Assembly: GCF_006386545.1 (NCBI RefSeq)
Contig: NZ_SWAR01000002.1
Span: forward strand, 1-64,000
Direction of reading: 5' to 3'
Length of the DNA: 64,000 nt
Source: Methylibium rhizosphaerae
GTDB taxonomy: Bacteria; Pseudomonadota; Gammaproteobacteria; Burkholderiales; Burkholderiaceae_C
The notes under the pieces: model-generated
The model's input: the letters and a program-made list of their open reading frames with translations, nothing else
Database searches by the model: none
Told to the model about the DNA's origin: nothing
Translations under genes and position numbers: made by a program
In this document: positions 35,759 through 43,296 of the stretch, one piece after another
Numbering within the stretch: the first letter of the stretch is position 1
Layout: each line of letters starts with the position of its first letter

Positions 35759-36706
35759 TCAGTATTCGTTCATCACCACGCCGCCGAGCCGGGCCGGACT
35801 CTGGCCCAGCAGGCCGACGAATTCCTGCAGCATCGCGGCGCGGGTGCGGTCCTTGCGGGCGATGACGATGGCGGCGCCGCACTTGGCGGCGATGACGCCG
35901 GCGTCGGACCCGTGCACGGCGGCGGGCGTGTCGACCACGATGTGGTCGAACTTGTTCAGCAGCTCGCGCATCAGCAGGTTGAATGCGGGCCGCTCCACCA
36001 GTTCGAGCGGGTTGGGCGGCACCGTGCCCACCGGCATGACGAACAGGCTGGGCAGGTCGCGCACGTTGTGGATCACGTTGTGCGCCTCACGGCCCGACAG
36101 GATGCCGGAGAGGCCGTTGCCGTTGTCGATGTCGAACACCTGGTGCTGGCGCGGGTTGCGCATGTCGGCGTCGATCAGCAGCGTGCGCGCGCCCAGCTGG
36201 CTGAACGCCACCGCGGTGTTGGCCGCGAAATAGGTCTTGCCGTCGCCGCTGTCGGGGCTCACCACCGCGAGCGCGCGGCGCATCGGGTCCTGCCCGTTGA
36301 ACAGGCGCATCATCAGCTGGCTGCGGATGGCGCGGAAGGCTTCGGCGCGCTGGCTGAACGGCTGGTTGGCGACCACCAGCTCCGGGTTCAGCTTCTGGCC
36401 GGTTTCAGCCGCATAGGGGTAGTGGAACTGCTGCGACAGCGCCCAGAGGACGTCCTCGGTGCTCACGAAGCCGAGCGTGACGGCGGCCTCGCCGAACTTG
36501 AGGTCGCGCTCGCGCTGCAGCGCGACCACCTTGCCGACCTGTTCGTCGGTCAGGTGGCGCAGCTGCCGCAGGATCTCGCCGATGGAGCGGTCCTGCACCA
36601 CGCCGGATTCGGTGCGGGTCTGTGCGTCTTCGGTCTCCCCGCCGTGGTAGCCGAGCGCGGCGGGTCGTGCCGAGGCGGCGGAGGCGGAGGCGGCGGAGGC
36701 ATGCAT
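35759..36706 (-). CDS. epsG: chain-length-linked tyrosine kinase-like ATPase EpsG
   Basis: A 315-residue cytosolic partner of EpsF. Residues about 40-105 form a GspE/MshE N-terminal-like domain (SIGEILRQLRHLT). The bacterial tyrosine kinase domain has Walker A SPDSGDGKT near 147-155, Walker A' LLIDADMRNP and HIVVDTPA near 264. The C-terminus ends MNEY: only one Tyr, not the usual cluster. Two starts fit: ATG at 36706 (chosen) or GTG at 36724, which has AAAGAG upstream. Confidence 0.88.
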   Translation of the reverse strand: MHASAASASAASARPAALGYHGGETEDAQTRTESGVVQDRSIGEILRQLRHLTDEQVGKVVALQRERDLKFGEAAVTLGFVSTEDVLWALSQQFHYPYAAETGQKLNPELVVANQPFSQRAEAFRAIRSQLMMRLFNGQDPMRRALAVVSPDSGDGKTYFAANTAVAFSQLGARTLLIDADMRNPRQHQVFDIDNGNGLSGILSGREAHNVIHNVRDLPSLFVMPVGTVPPNPLELVERPAFNLLMRELLNKFDHIVVDTPAAVHGSDAGVIAAKCGAAIVIARKDRTRAAMLQEFVGLLGQSPARLGGVVMNEY

Positions 36707-36757
36707 GTTGGGTTCTCGGCGCACGGTGTTGGCTCTTTCCGTTCTGGGAGCTCGCCG

Positions 36758-38179
36758 TCAGCGGCCCGGGCGCGGCAGCTGGCCCCACAGGCGCCGCTGC
36801 AGCAGGTTGGGTTGCTGGGGCGCGAGCAGGCTCCGGTGCGGCCGCAGCATCACGCCGATCACGGGCTGATCGAGCAGTTGCGTGAGCTGCTCGGGGCTGC
36901 GCACGCGACGGTCGATCAGTTCGCGCAGCAGCACGGTGGCCAGGGCCAGCAGCGTGCCGGCCACGGCCGCCAGCGCGGCATTGAGCTTCAGGCGCGGCGA
37001 CGAATGCCGGGTCGGCTCGGACGCCTGGCTCAGCACCGACACGTTGGTGAGCTGGGTCTGGCTTTCGATGCTGGTCTGGGCCAGGCGCGCATGCACCGCG
37101 TCGTAGGCACGCTGGGCGTTTTCAACGTCGCGCTGCAACACCGACAGCTCGTCGCGCTGGCCCTTGAGCGACAGCACGCGTTCACGCTGCGCGTTGAGCA
37201 TGGCCCGCACTTCGTTCTCGCGCTGGCGGTTGATGTCGGCGTTCAGCCCCACGCTCTTGCCCACCCGCGACATCTCGCTGCGCAGGCGCGCGCGCAGCTC
37301 GGCGATGGCCGCCTTGGCTTCCACCACCTGCGGGTGCGCATCGCCCAGCCGGGCGTTGAGCTGCTGCAGCGTGGTCTCCTGCCGCGCGAGGTCGGCCTTC
37401 AGGCTCGACACCAGCGGGTTGTTGATGACGTCACTCAGCTGGTCGAGGGACTTGCCGGCCTGGCCCTGCCGGCTGGTGCTTTCGGCCGAGATGGCCTGCA
37501 GCGCCACCAGCTGGGTGGACAGCTCGTTCAGGCGCGCGGTCTCGACGTCGAGCTGCTCGATGTTGCCGACGATGCCCTTTTCCTGCTGGTAGGCCGAGAG
37601 CTTCTTCTGCGCCTTCTCGAGCTCTTCGCGCAGCTGCTTGCCGCGCTGGTCGAACAGGCTGCTGTACTGGCGGGCCGGATCGACACGCAGCTCGACGCCG
37701 GTGTCCATGTAGGCCTGCACGAAGGCGTTGGCCATGGTGGCGCTGAACTTCGGGTCCGGCGACTTGTAGCCCACGCTGATGACGTTGCTCTCGCGCGAGG
37801 GCCGCACGTCGAGGTTCTTCTGCAGCAGCTCGGCGATCCACACGGTGAGGTCGCCGCGGCCTTCGGTCTCGTCCTGCCACTGCTGGCGCAGCACCGGGTC
37901 GAGCGTGAGCTTGAGCTCGCGCACCACCCGCTGCGCAACGCGGTCGCTTTGCAGGATGTCGACCTGGGTGGCCATGTAGGCCGGGGTGGCGGTGGCATTG
38001 AGCACCATGCCCTGGATGGGGTCCGGCGAGCGCACGTCGGCCACCACGGCCGCCACGGCGGTGTACTGCTTGGGCAGGATCAGGCTCACCGCCACCGCGA
38101 CGGTGACGGTCAGCAGGAACACCACCAGCGCCGACACCCAGCGGGCACGCAGCACGGAAAGGAACTGACTGAAGGTCAT
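36758..38179 (-). CDS. epsF: chain length determinant protein EpsF (Wzz family)
   Basis: A 473-residue polysaccharide co-polymerase. It has an N-terminal membrane span (about 15-35, in ARWVSALVVFLLTVTVAVA), a long periplasmic coiled-coil region (about 150-380) with LDQLSDV and LRSEMSRVGK-type heptads, and a C-terminal span near 410-430. It sets polymer length together with EpsG and may contact EpsE. Start ATG at 38179, 12 bp after epsE. Confidence 0.9.
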   Translation of the reverse strand: MTFSQFLSVLRARWVSALVVFLLTVTVAVAVSLILPKQYTAVAAVVADVRSPDPIQGMVLNATATPAYMATQVDILQSDRVAQRVVRELKLTLDPVLRQQWQDETEGRGDLTVWIAELLQKNLDVRPSRESNVISVGYKSPDPKFSATMANAFVQAYMDTGVELRVDPARQYSSLFDQRGKQLREELEKAQKKLSAYQQEKGIVGNIEQLDVETARLNELSTQLVALQAISAESTSRQGQAGKSLDQLSDVINNPLVSSLKADLARQETTLQQLNARLGDAHPQVVEAKAAIAELRARLRSEMSRVGKSVGLNADINRQRENEVRAMLNAQRERVLSLKGQRDELSVLQRDVENAQRAYDAVHARLAQTSIESQTQLTNVSVLSQASEPTRHSSPRLKLNAALAAVAGTLLALATVLLRELIDRRVRSPEQLTQLLDQPVIGVMLRPHRSLLAPQQPNLLQRRLWGQLPRPGR

Positions 38180-38191
38180 GGCGGCTCCGGA

Positions 38192-39193
38192 TCAGAAAAG
38201 GCTCTCGCGGACGTAAATCACGTCGGAGTCGCGCAGGGTCGAGTCCATGGTGGGCTGCAGCACCTGCACATTGCCGTCGGGTCCGCGGCGGTGCAGCTTC
38301 AGCCCCTTGGCGGTGCCGCGCTGCGTGAGGCCGCCGCCTGCGGCCAGCGCCTGCATCACGGTCATGTTGCGTTCGAGGCGCAGCGCGCCGGGCCGCTGCA
38401 CTTCGCCGTAGATGTAGAACACCGGCATGCGGTCGACGTAGACCACGTCGCCGTTGAGCACGATGGGGTCGGCCGACGGCGCAGTGGCGCCGAACAGGTT
38501 GGGCAGGTCCACCTCGACGCGGAAGGGCTTGCCGTCGCGCTGGCCGGAGAGGGTGGCGACGTCGCTGCCGTTGGGCGCCACGCCGCCTGCCAGGGCCACG
38601 AGTTCGGACAGGCGCAGGCCGGTCACCTCGATCGGATAGCGGCCCGGCTTGTTGACCATGCCCAGGACCGACGCCTGGTGGCCGCGCACCTGCATGACCA
38701 TCACACTCACCTGCGGCTGCTTGACGAAATTGCCCTGGCGCAGGCCGTCGGCGATCGCCTTTTCGGCCGACACGACCGACATGCCACCCAGGCGGACCTG
38801 GCCGAGCAGCGGGTAGCTGATCGACCCCGTCTCGGAGACACGGGCTTCCAGGGTCAGCTCGGGGTTCTGGAAGACGTTGACGCGAACCACGTCGCCGGGG
38901 CCGAGCACGTAGTCGCGCTGGGCCTGCACCGGTGCCTGCGCCGCAGCGGCGGCAGCCTGTGCGCGGGCCGCAGCGGGCGCGGGGCCGCCGGGCGCCACCG
39001 CGGTGGTCACGGCCGCCGGCAGGCGGTTGGCCGAGGACACCGCGGCAGCCGTGGTGGCAGTGCCGGACGACGACACCGCCGGCGAGGCCGCGGGCGTGGC
39101 GACCTCCGGTCCGCTCGGCGCGCTGCCGCAGGCCGACAGGGCGAACGACAGCAACAGGGCCAGCAAGTTGGCAAGGGTGGCGCGAGGATCCAT
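38192..39193 (-). CDS. epsE: polysaccharide export lipoprotein EpsE
   Basis: A 333-residue Wza-family outer membrane exporter. The lipobox LSACG sits near residue 22. A long Ala/Pro/Ser/Thr-rich spacer (about 25-95) precedes the polysaccharide export domain starting DYVLGPGDVVRVNVFQNPEL. Two SLBB-like domains follow, with SVLGMVNKPGRYPI and YIYGEVQRPGALRLE. The ATG at 39193 places the lipobox correctly; a TTG at 39211 is possible but not needed. It would form the secretion portal with EpsL. Confidence 0.9.
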   Translation of the reverse strand: MDPRATLANLLALLLSFALSACGSAPSGPEVATPAASPAVSSSGTATTAAAVSSANRLPAAVTTAVAPGGPAPAAARAQAAAAAAQAPVQAQRDYVLGPGDVVRVNVFQNPELTLEARVSETGSISYPLLGQVRLGGMSVVSAEKAIADGLRQGNFVKQPQVSVMVMQVRGHQASVLGMVNKPGRYPIEVTGLRLSELVALAGGVAPNGSDVATLSGQRDGKPFRVEVDLPNLFGATAPSADPIVLNGDVVYVDRMPVFYIYGEVQRPGALRLERNMTVMQALAAGGGLTQRGTAKGLKLHRRGPDGNVQVLQPTMDSTLRDSDVIYVRESLF

Positions 39194-39293
39194 GGTCTTC
39201 AACAAGGGCAAGTGACGACAGTGGAAGCACGCACGCAGCGCAACGGGCGATGCGCGGGGCGCGTGTTTCCTTCCGGTGGACGGCCGCGTGCGT

Positions 39294-40190
39294 CTAGTTC
39301 GCGGTCGGTGAAGAGGCGGCGTCGGCCGGCGCCTGTGCGAAGGCGCCGACGTATTCGATCTGTGCCTTGGCGCGTAGCGCCTTCAGGTCCTGCTCGAAGA
39401 CCTGCCGCTTGCGTTCGTTGACGAGGAAGCGCTCGATGCGGGGCGCGGCGGCGGCTTCGTCGAGCGGCGCGGGGCGGGCCTCGACGAGGTACACCACCTT
39501 GGCGCCGCCGGGCGCGGTGAGCACGAGCGACTGGCCCGGACCCAGGCTGGCCACCCGGTCGACCACCGCCATCGGCAGCGACTCGGGGGCGGTGGAGCTC
39601 TGGCGCACCTCGTGCCGCAGGCCGGCCGCGCGCAGCTGGGCCGAAAGCTCCTCGGCGTTGCGAGCCGTGGCGAGCTTGGACTGCAGCTGCTGGATCTGCT
39701 GCGGCGTAGCCTCGATGTTCACTTCACGCAGGTCGTAGATGCGGCGCTGGGCGAACAGCAGCGGCTTGGCCGCGTAGTACTGGCGGATCTCCTGGGCGGT
39801 GGGCTTGGAGATGCTGGAGCTCATGCGTTCGAGGTAGGCCCGCGCGACGATCTCGCGGCGGGCAGCGTCGACCGCCTGCATGACCTGCGGGTCGCGGTCG
39901 ATCTTGAGTTCCTCGGCCTTCTGGAGCGCGAGCTGCTGGTCGATCAGGCGCTCCACGGCCTCCTGGCTGAGCTGCTGCTCCTGGCCCGGAGCCACCGAGC
40001 CCTGCCGCTGCAGCATGAAATTGACCTGGTGCACCGAGATCTCGTCCTTGTTGACCTTGGCCGCCACCTGGGTGGCGGTCTTGTCGGACTTCGCGCCGCA
40101 GGCTGCCAGCAGCAGCACGAGCGCCACACCACAGACGGATCGACCGATGCGCGACGGCGCAGGCCAGCGAGAGATAGACGGCGTTTGCAT
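39294..40190 (-). CDS. epsD: peptidyl-prolyl isomerase-like lipoprotein EpsD
   Basis: A 298-residue EpsD-family protein with a lipobox LLLAACG near residue 30. A SurA-like helical N-terminal domain (QVNFMLQRQG, VERLIDQQLALQKAEEL) and a PpiC-like rotamase region follow. Family members are encoded at the head of exopolysaccharide/exosortase operons, and a chaperone-like role for export components is assumed. The ATG at 40190 has GGAG upstream. It is the first gene of the long minus-strand operon; its control region is the 309-bp gap upstream. Confidence 0.85.
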   Translation of the reverse strand: MQTPSISRWPAPSRIGRSVCGVALVLLLAACGAKSDKTATQVAAKVNKDEISVHQVNFMLQRQGSVAPGQEQQLSQEAVERLIDQQLALQKAEELKIDRDPQVMQAVDAARREIVARAYLERMSSSISKPTAQEIRQYYAAKPLLFAQRRIYDLREVNIEATPQQIQQLQSKLATARNAEELSAQLRAAGLRHEVRQSSTAPESLPMAVVDRVASLGPGQSLVLTAPGGAKVVYLVEARPAPLDEAAAAPRIERFLVNERKRQVFEQDLKALRAKAQIEYVGAFAQAPADAASSPTAN

Positions 40191-40499
40191 GAGAGCGGTA
40201 CTCCACAAGTCCGGCTGTTCACGTGCCGATGAGGCACCGCCGGTTCGAGCGTGACACCCCGGACAGCGCGCGGGAGCGCACGACCGGGGACTCGGGTTCT
40301 CACTGAGTCTAGTGACGCGACTTGTGAACTACTGCGCTGTCGGCGCAGAGGAAACCGTTGTTGCAGGGCGCTTACGAGGGCTGCTTCCAGGCACGCGATG
40401 TGCCGGTCCCGTCTTCTGCAAATCTTGCAATGGACGCGTCAAAACGGCCGCGCGACCGTGCGCCGCTAACGTTTGCTCACGTCTTGAGGGTCGCCGGAC
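40191..40499. other. control region of the epsD-to-glycosyltransferase operon
   Basis: This 309-bp gap holds no gene. It contains two dyads built from the same half-sites, GGCAC-N5-GTGCC at 40390-40404 and GTGCC-N5-GGCAC at 40223-40237. On the minus strand GG and GC of a possible weak sigma-54 element fall 10 bp apart inside the first. No good sigma-70 promoter is evident. Confidence 0.55.
40390..40404. promoter_or_regulatory. dyad upstream of epsD, candidate operator or sigma-54 element
   Basis: GGCAC-GCGAT-GTGCC is a perfect inverted repeat 200 bp before the epsD start. It differs from the dyad TGCAC-GCAT-GTGCA upstream of the PEP-CTERM gene mainly by one spacer base and the outer base pair. 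Read on the minus strand it also has GG-N10-GC, but its -12 half is poor for sigma-54. Confidence 0.45.
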
Positions 40500-40706
40500 C
40501 TACTCGCCCAGCAGCGCGCCGATGAGGTGGCGAAAGATGGCGATGTTGAAGGTGGCCAGCACCACCACCAGGGCCCAGCGAAACCAGGCCCGGGCGCGGC
40601 GATACCAATCGCGGTCGTCGGTGATCAGGTTGACGACGAAGCACAAGCCCGACACCAGCAGCGTGAGGCTCAGCAGCACGATCGCTGCCCAGTAGACGAT
40701 GGTCAT
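40500..40706 (-). CDS. small two-span membrane protein
   Basis: A 68-residue protein that I do not recognise. Two hydrophobic segments (about 3-25 and 44-64) flank a charged loop with DDRDWYRRARAWFR. It probably sits in the inner membrane. It starts 13 bp after another tiny membrane protein and is downstream of lpxC, so it may be the tail of the dcw transcript. The ATG at 40706 fits the first span; the frame upstream is open but not sensible. Confidence 0.65.
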   Translation of the reverse strand: MTIVYWAAIVLLSLTLLVSGLCFVVNLITDDRDWYRRARAWFRWALVVVLATFNIAIFRHLIGALLGE

Positions 40707-40719
40707 GTCAGCCCCTGCC

Positions 40720-40905
40720 TCACACCATGATGGCCAGGCGCTCGAGGATGAGCACCGCGAAAAAGCCCAGCGCGGCCAGCACCGTCCACTTGACGATGAC
40801 GAGCCCGCGCCGCCGCCACACCGCCTGGCCGGTGCCGATGTACATCGCAAAGCAGAGCACGCCCGCCAGCAACAGCAGCAGGACGATCCAGCGGAAGATC
40901 AGCAT
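40720..40905 (-). CDS. small two-span membrane protein
   Basis: A 61-residue protein with two hydrophobic segments (about 4-25 and 38-58) and a basic loop with WRRRG and K39 between, implying a cytosolic loop and periplasmic ends. I do not know its function. It lies 30 bp after lpxC and before a similar-sized, two-span protein, with both in one direction. The pair looks like a conserved small-membrane-protein couple at the end of the dcw cluster in this lineage (inference). Confidence 0.65.
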   Translation of the reverse strand: MLIFRWIVLLLLLAGVLCFAMYIGTGQAVWRRRGLVIVKWTVLAALGFFAVLILERLAIMV

Positions 40906-40935
40906 GTCGGCCGAGCCCTTGCACGAAGCGAGCGC

Positions 40936-41871
40936 TCACCAGGCCGGCGCCAGCTCGGCGAAACCCTGCGGCGCCTGGGCTTCGTCGTCGAAGGTGACGA
41001 ACTCGTGGGCCGAGGCATCGGCCAGCAGCGCACGCAGCAGCTTGTTGTTGAGCGCATGGCCGCCCTTGTAGGAGGTGTAGGCAGCCAGCAGCGGCGTGCA
41101 GGTGAGGTAGAGGTCACCGATCGCGTCGAGGATCTTGTGCTTCACGAACTCGTCGTCGTAGCGCAGGCCGTCGCTGTTGAGCACCCGGTAGTCGTCGACC
41201 ACGATGGCGTTGTCCATGCTGCCGCCCAGGGCCAGGCCGCGCGAGCGGGCCATCTCCACGTCTTTCGTGAAGCCGAAGGTGCGGGCGCGTGCGATGTCGC
41301 GCTTGTACTGCCCGGAGGCGAAGTCGAAGGTGACGTTCTGGCCGGTCTGGTCGACCGCCGGGTGGTCGAAGTCGATCTCGAAGCTGAGCTTGTAGCCGTG
41401 GTAGGGCTCGAGCCGGGCCCACTTGAGCGAGCGGCCCTCGCCTTCGCGCACTTCCACGGTCTTGAGCACCCGCAGGAAGCGCTTGGGCGCGTTCTGCAGC
41501 GCAATGCCGGCGCTTTGCAGCAGGAACACGAACGACGCGGCCGAGCCGTCGAGGATGGGCACTTCCTCGGCGTTGATGTCGATGTAGAGGTTGTCGATGC
41601 CGAGCCCGCAGCAGGCCGACATCAGGTGTTCGATGGTCTGCACCTTGGGGGCGCCCGGGTCGCCGCCCGGCGAGATGGTCGAGGCCATGCGGGTGTCGCA
41701 CACGGCACCGGGCGTCACGGGAATGTCGACCGGCTGGGGAAGGTCGACCCTGCGGAAGACGATGCCGGTGTCGGCAGGCGCCGGCCGCAGCACGAGTTCC
41801 ACCCGCTGGCCGCTGTGGACGCCCACGCCGACGGCGCGGGTCAGGGACTTGAGGGTGCGCTGCTGCAACAT
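40936..41871 (-). CDS. lpxC: UDP-3-O-acyl-N-acetylglucosamine deacetylase LpxC
   Basis: A 311-residue zinc-dependent deacetylase, the committed step of lipid A synthesis. Zinc-site motifs are [11 protein letters not shown] near 75-85 and [11 protein letters not shown] near 235-245, and the catalytic His lies in GGHALNN near 265. The ATG at 41871 gives the usual MLQQRTLKS; an ATG three codons upstream is possible. Position after ftsZ is conserved. A perfect 13-bp hairpin lies between them. Confidence 0.95.
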   Translation of the reverse strand: MLQQRTLKSLTRAVGVGVHSGQRVELVLRPAPADTGIVFRRVDLPQPVDIPVTPGAVCDTRMASTISPGGDPGAPKVQTIEHLMSACCGLGIDNLYIDINAEEVPILDGSAASFVFLLQSAGIALQNAPKRFLRVLKTVEVREGEGRSLKWARLEPYHGYKLSFEIDFDHPAVDQTGQNVTFDFASGQYKRDIARARTFGFTKDVEMARSRGLALGGSMDNAIVVDDYRVLNSDGLRYDDEFVKHKILDAIGDLYLTCTPLLAAYTSYKGGHALNNKLLRALLADASAHEFVTFDDEAQAPQGFAELAPAW

Positions 41872-41922
41872 GGTCGCCATTCTAAGAAGGTGCGCTGGGG
41901 AGGTCGCTCCAGCAATGGACCG

Positions 41923-41954
41923 GCCCCGCCGCTCTCTTCACAGAGCGGCGGGGC
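41923..41954 (-). terminator. strong hairpin between ftsZ and lpxC
   Basis: A perfect 13-bp GC-rich stem, left arm 41923-41935 and right arm 41942-41954, with a 6-base loop. No T-run follows on the minus strand, so it is not a textbook intrinsic terminator. It could attenuate or separate lpxC from the ftsZ transcript. Confidence 0.5.
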
Positions 41955-42010
41955 TCGGCCGACGAAGGTGCAATGGCTTAGATGAACAAGATCGATCGGG
42001 CGACGGGGTT

Positions 42011-43210
42011 CTAGTCCGCCTGCTTGCGCAGGAACGCCGGAATCTCGATCTCGTCCATGCCATTGCTCGCCAGCGCGTCGACCTTGGCCGCGGCCTGCGT
42101 GCGACCGCTGCGCCACACGCTGGGCACGTTCAGGCCGCCGTAGTCGTGCTGCGCCGCCGGGCCGCTCACCGTGTTGGTCAGCACCGGGATGTTGTCGGTG
42201 CCGGTGCGCTGGGCGACCGTGTTGTGCACCACGGTCATCGGCGCAGCGGCCCGCTTGGCAGGGGCCAGGCCGGTCGCGATCACGGTCACGCGCATCTGGT
42301 CGCCCAGGCTCTCGTCGTAGGCAGCGCCGAAGATCACGTGGGCATCTTCCGCGGCATAGCGGCGGATGGTGTTCATCGCGTTCTTGCTTTCGCTGAGCTT
42401 CAGGCTCGAGCGGCTGGCGGCAATGAGCACCAGCACGCCGCGCGCGCCGGAGAGGTCCACGCCTTCGAGCAGCGGGCAGGCCACGGCGCCTTCGGCAGCC
42501 TTGTGGGCGCGGTCGGGGCCGCTGGCGATGGCGGTGCCCATCATGGCCTTGCCGGGCTCGCTCATCACCGTCTTCACGTCTTCGAAGTCGACGTTGATCG
42601 ACGCGTCGATGTGGATGATGTCGGCGATGCCGCCCACGGCGTTCTTGAGCACGTCGTTGGCCTGCTTGAAGGCCTCGTCCTGCGACACGTCGTCGCCCAG
42701 CACCTCGAGGAGCTTCTCGTTGAGCACCACGATCAGCGAGTCGACGTTGGCTTCGAGCTCGGCGAGGCCGGACTCGGCCTGCTTCATGCGGCGGCCGCCC
42801 TCGAAGTCGAAGGGCTTGGTCACCACGCCCACCGTCAGGATGCCCATCTCCTTGGCCACGCGGGCGATCACGGGGGCCGCACCGGTGCCGGTGCCGCCGC
42901 CCATGCCGGCGGTCAGGAAGATCATGTGGGCGCCGTTGATGGACGCACGGATGCGGTCCACCGCCTCTTCGGCCGCGGCGCGGCCGGCCTCGGGCTTGGA
43001 GCCCGCGCCCAGGCCGGTGGTGCCCAGCTGGATGAGGTTGTGGGCGGACGAGCGGTTCAGCGCCTGGGCGTCGGTGTTGGCGCAGATGAACTCCACGCCC
43101 TGCACGCCTTCGCTGATCATGTGTTCGACGGCGTTGCCGCCGCCGCCGCCGACGCCGATCACCTTGATCTGCGTCCCGAGGTTGAACTCCTCGATCATTT
43201 CAATAGGCAT
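42011..43210 (-). CDS. ftsZ: cell division protein FtsZ
   Basis: A 399-residue tubulin-like GTPase that forms the division ring. GVGGGGGNAVEHM is near 19-31, the tubulin signature GGGTGTG near 105-111 and NVDFEDVKTV near 207. A variable linker rich in Ala and Thr precedes the conserved C-terminal peptide EIEIPAFLRKQAD, which binds FtsA and other partners; SlmA, encoded at 1.7 kb in this window, also targets FtsZ. A near-perfect ribosome binding site AAGGAGG (43217-43223) fits high expression. Confidence 0.98.
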   Translation of the reverse strand: MPIEMIEEFNLGTQIKVIGVGGGGGNAVEHMISEGVQGVEFICANTDAQALNRSSAHNLIQLGTTGLGAGSKPEAGRAAAEEAVDRIRASINGAHMIFLTAGMGGGTGTGAAPVIARVAKEMGILTVGVVTKPFDFEGGRRMKQAESGLAELEANVDSLIVVLNEKLLEVLGDDVSQDEAFKQANDVLKNAVGGIADIIHIDASINVDFEDVKTVMSEPGKAMMGTAIASGPDRAHKAAEGAVACPLLEGVDLSGARGVLVLIAASRSSLKLSESKNAMNTIRRYAAEDAHVIFGAAYDESLGDQMRVTVIATGLAPAKRAAAPMTVVHNTVAQRTGTDNIPVLTNTVSGPAAQHDYGGLNVPSVWRSGRTQAAAKVDALASNGMDEIEIPAFLRKQAD

Positions 43211-43296
43211 TTGATACCTCCTTCGTCGTCGTCAAGCAGTTGCCATTGCATAAAAGGGAACATGTCGTCGTTCATCGAGAGCCGATCCAGCTGTGC

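Noticed and set aside
35912-39421. Very long plus-strand open frame opposite epsG, epsF and epsE
   Set aside because: It is His/Ala/Gly/Arg-rich and mirrors codon bias of the real genes on the other strand; no domain is visible. Similar antisense frames at 43.6-46.6 kb and 7.0-8.9 kb were dropped for the same reason.
40212-40228. Second sigma-54-like pair (minus strand) close to epsD
   Set aside because: The -24 half CGGCACG is good, but the -12 half is poor and the start site would fall within the ribosome binding region.
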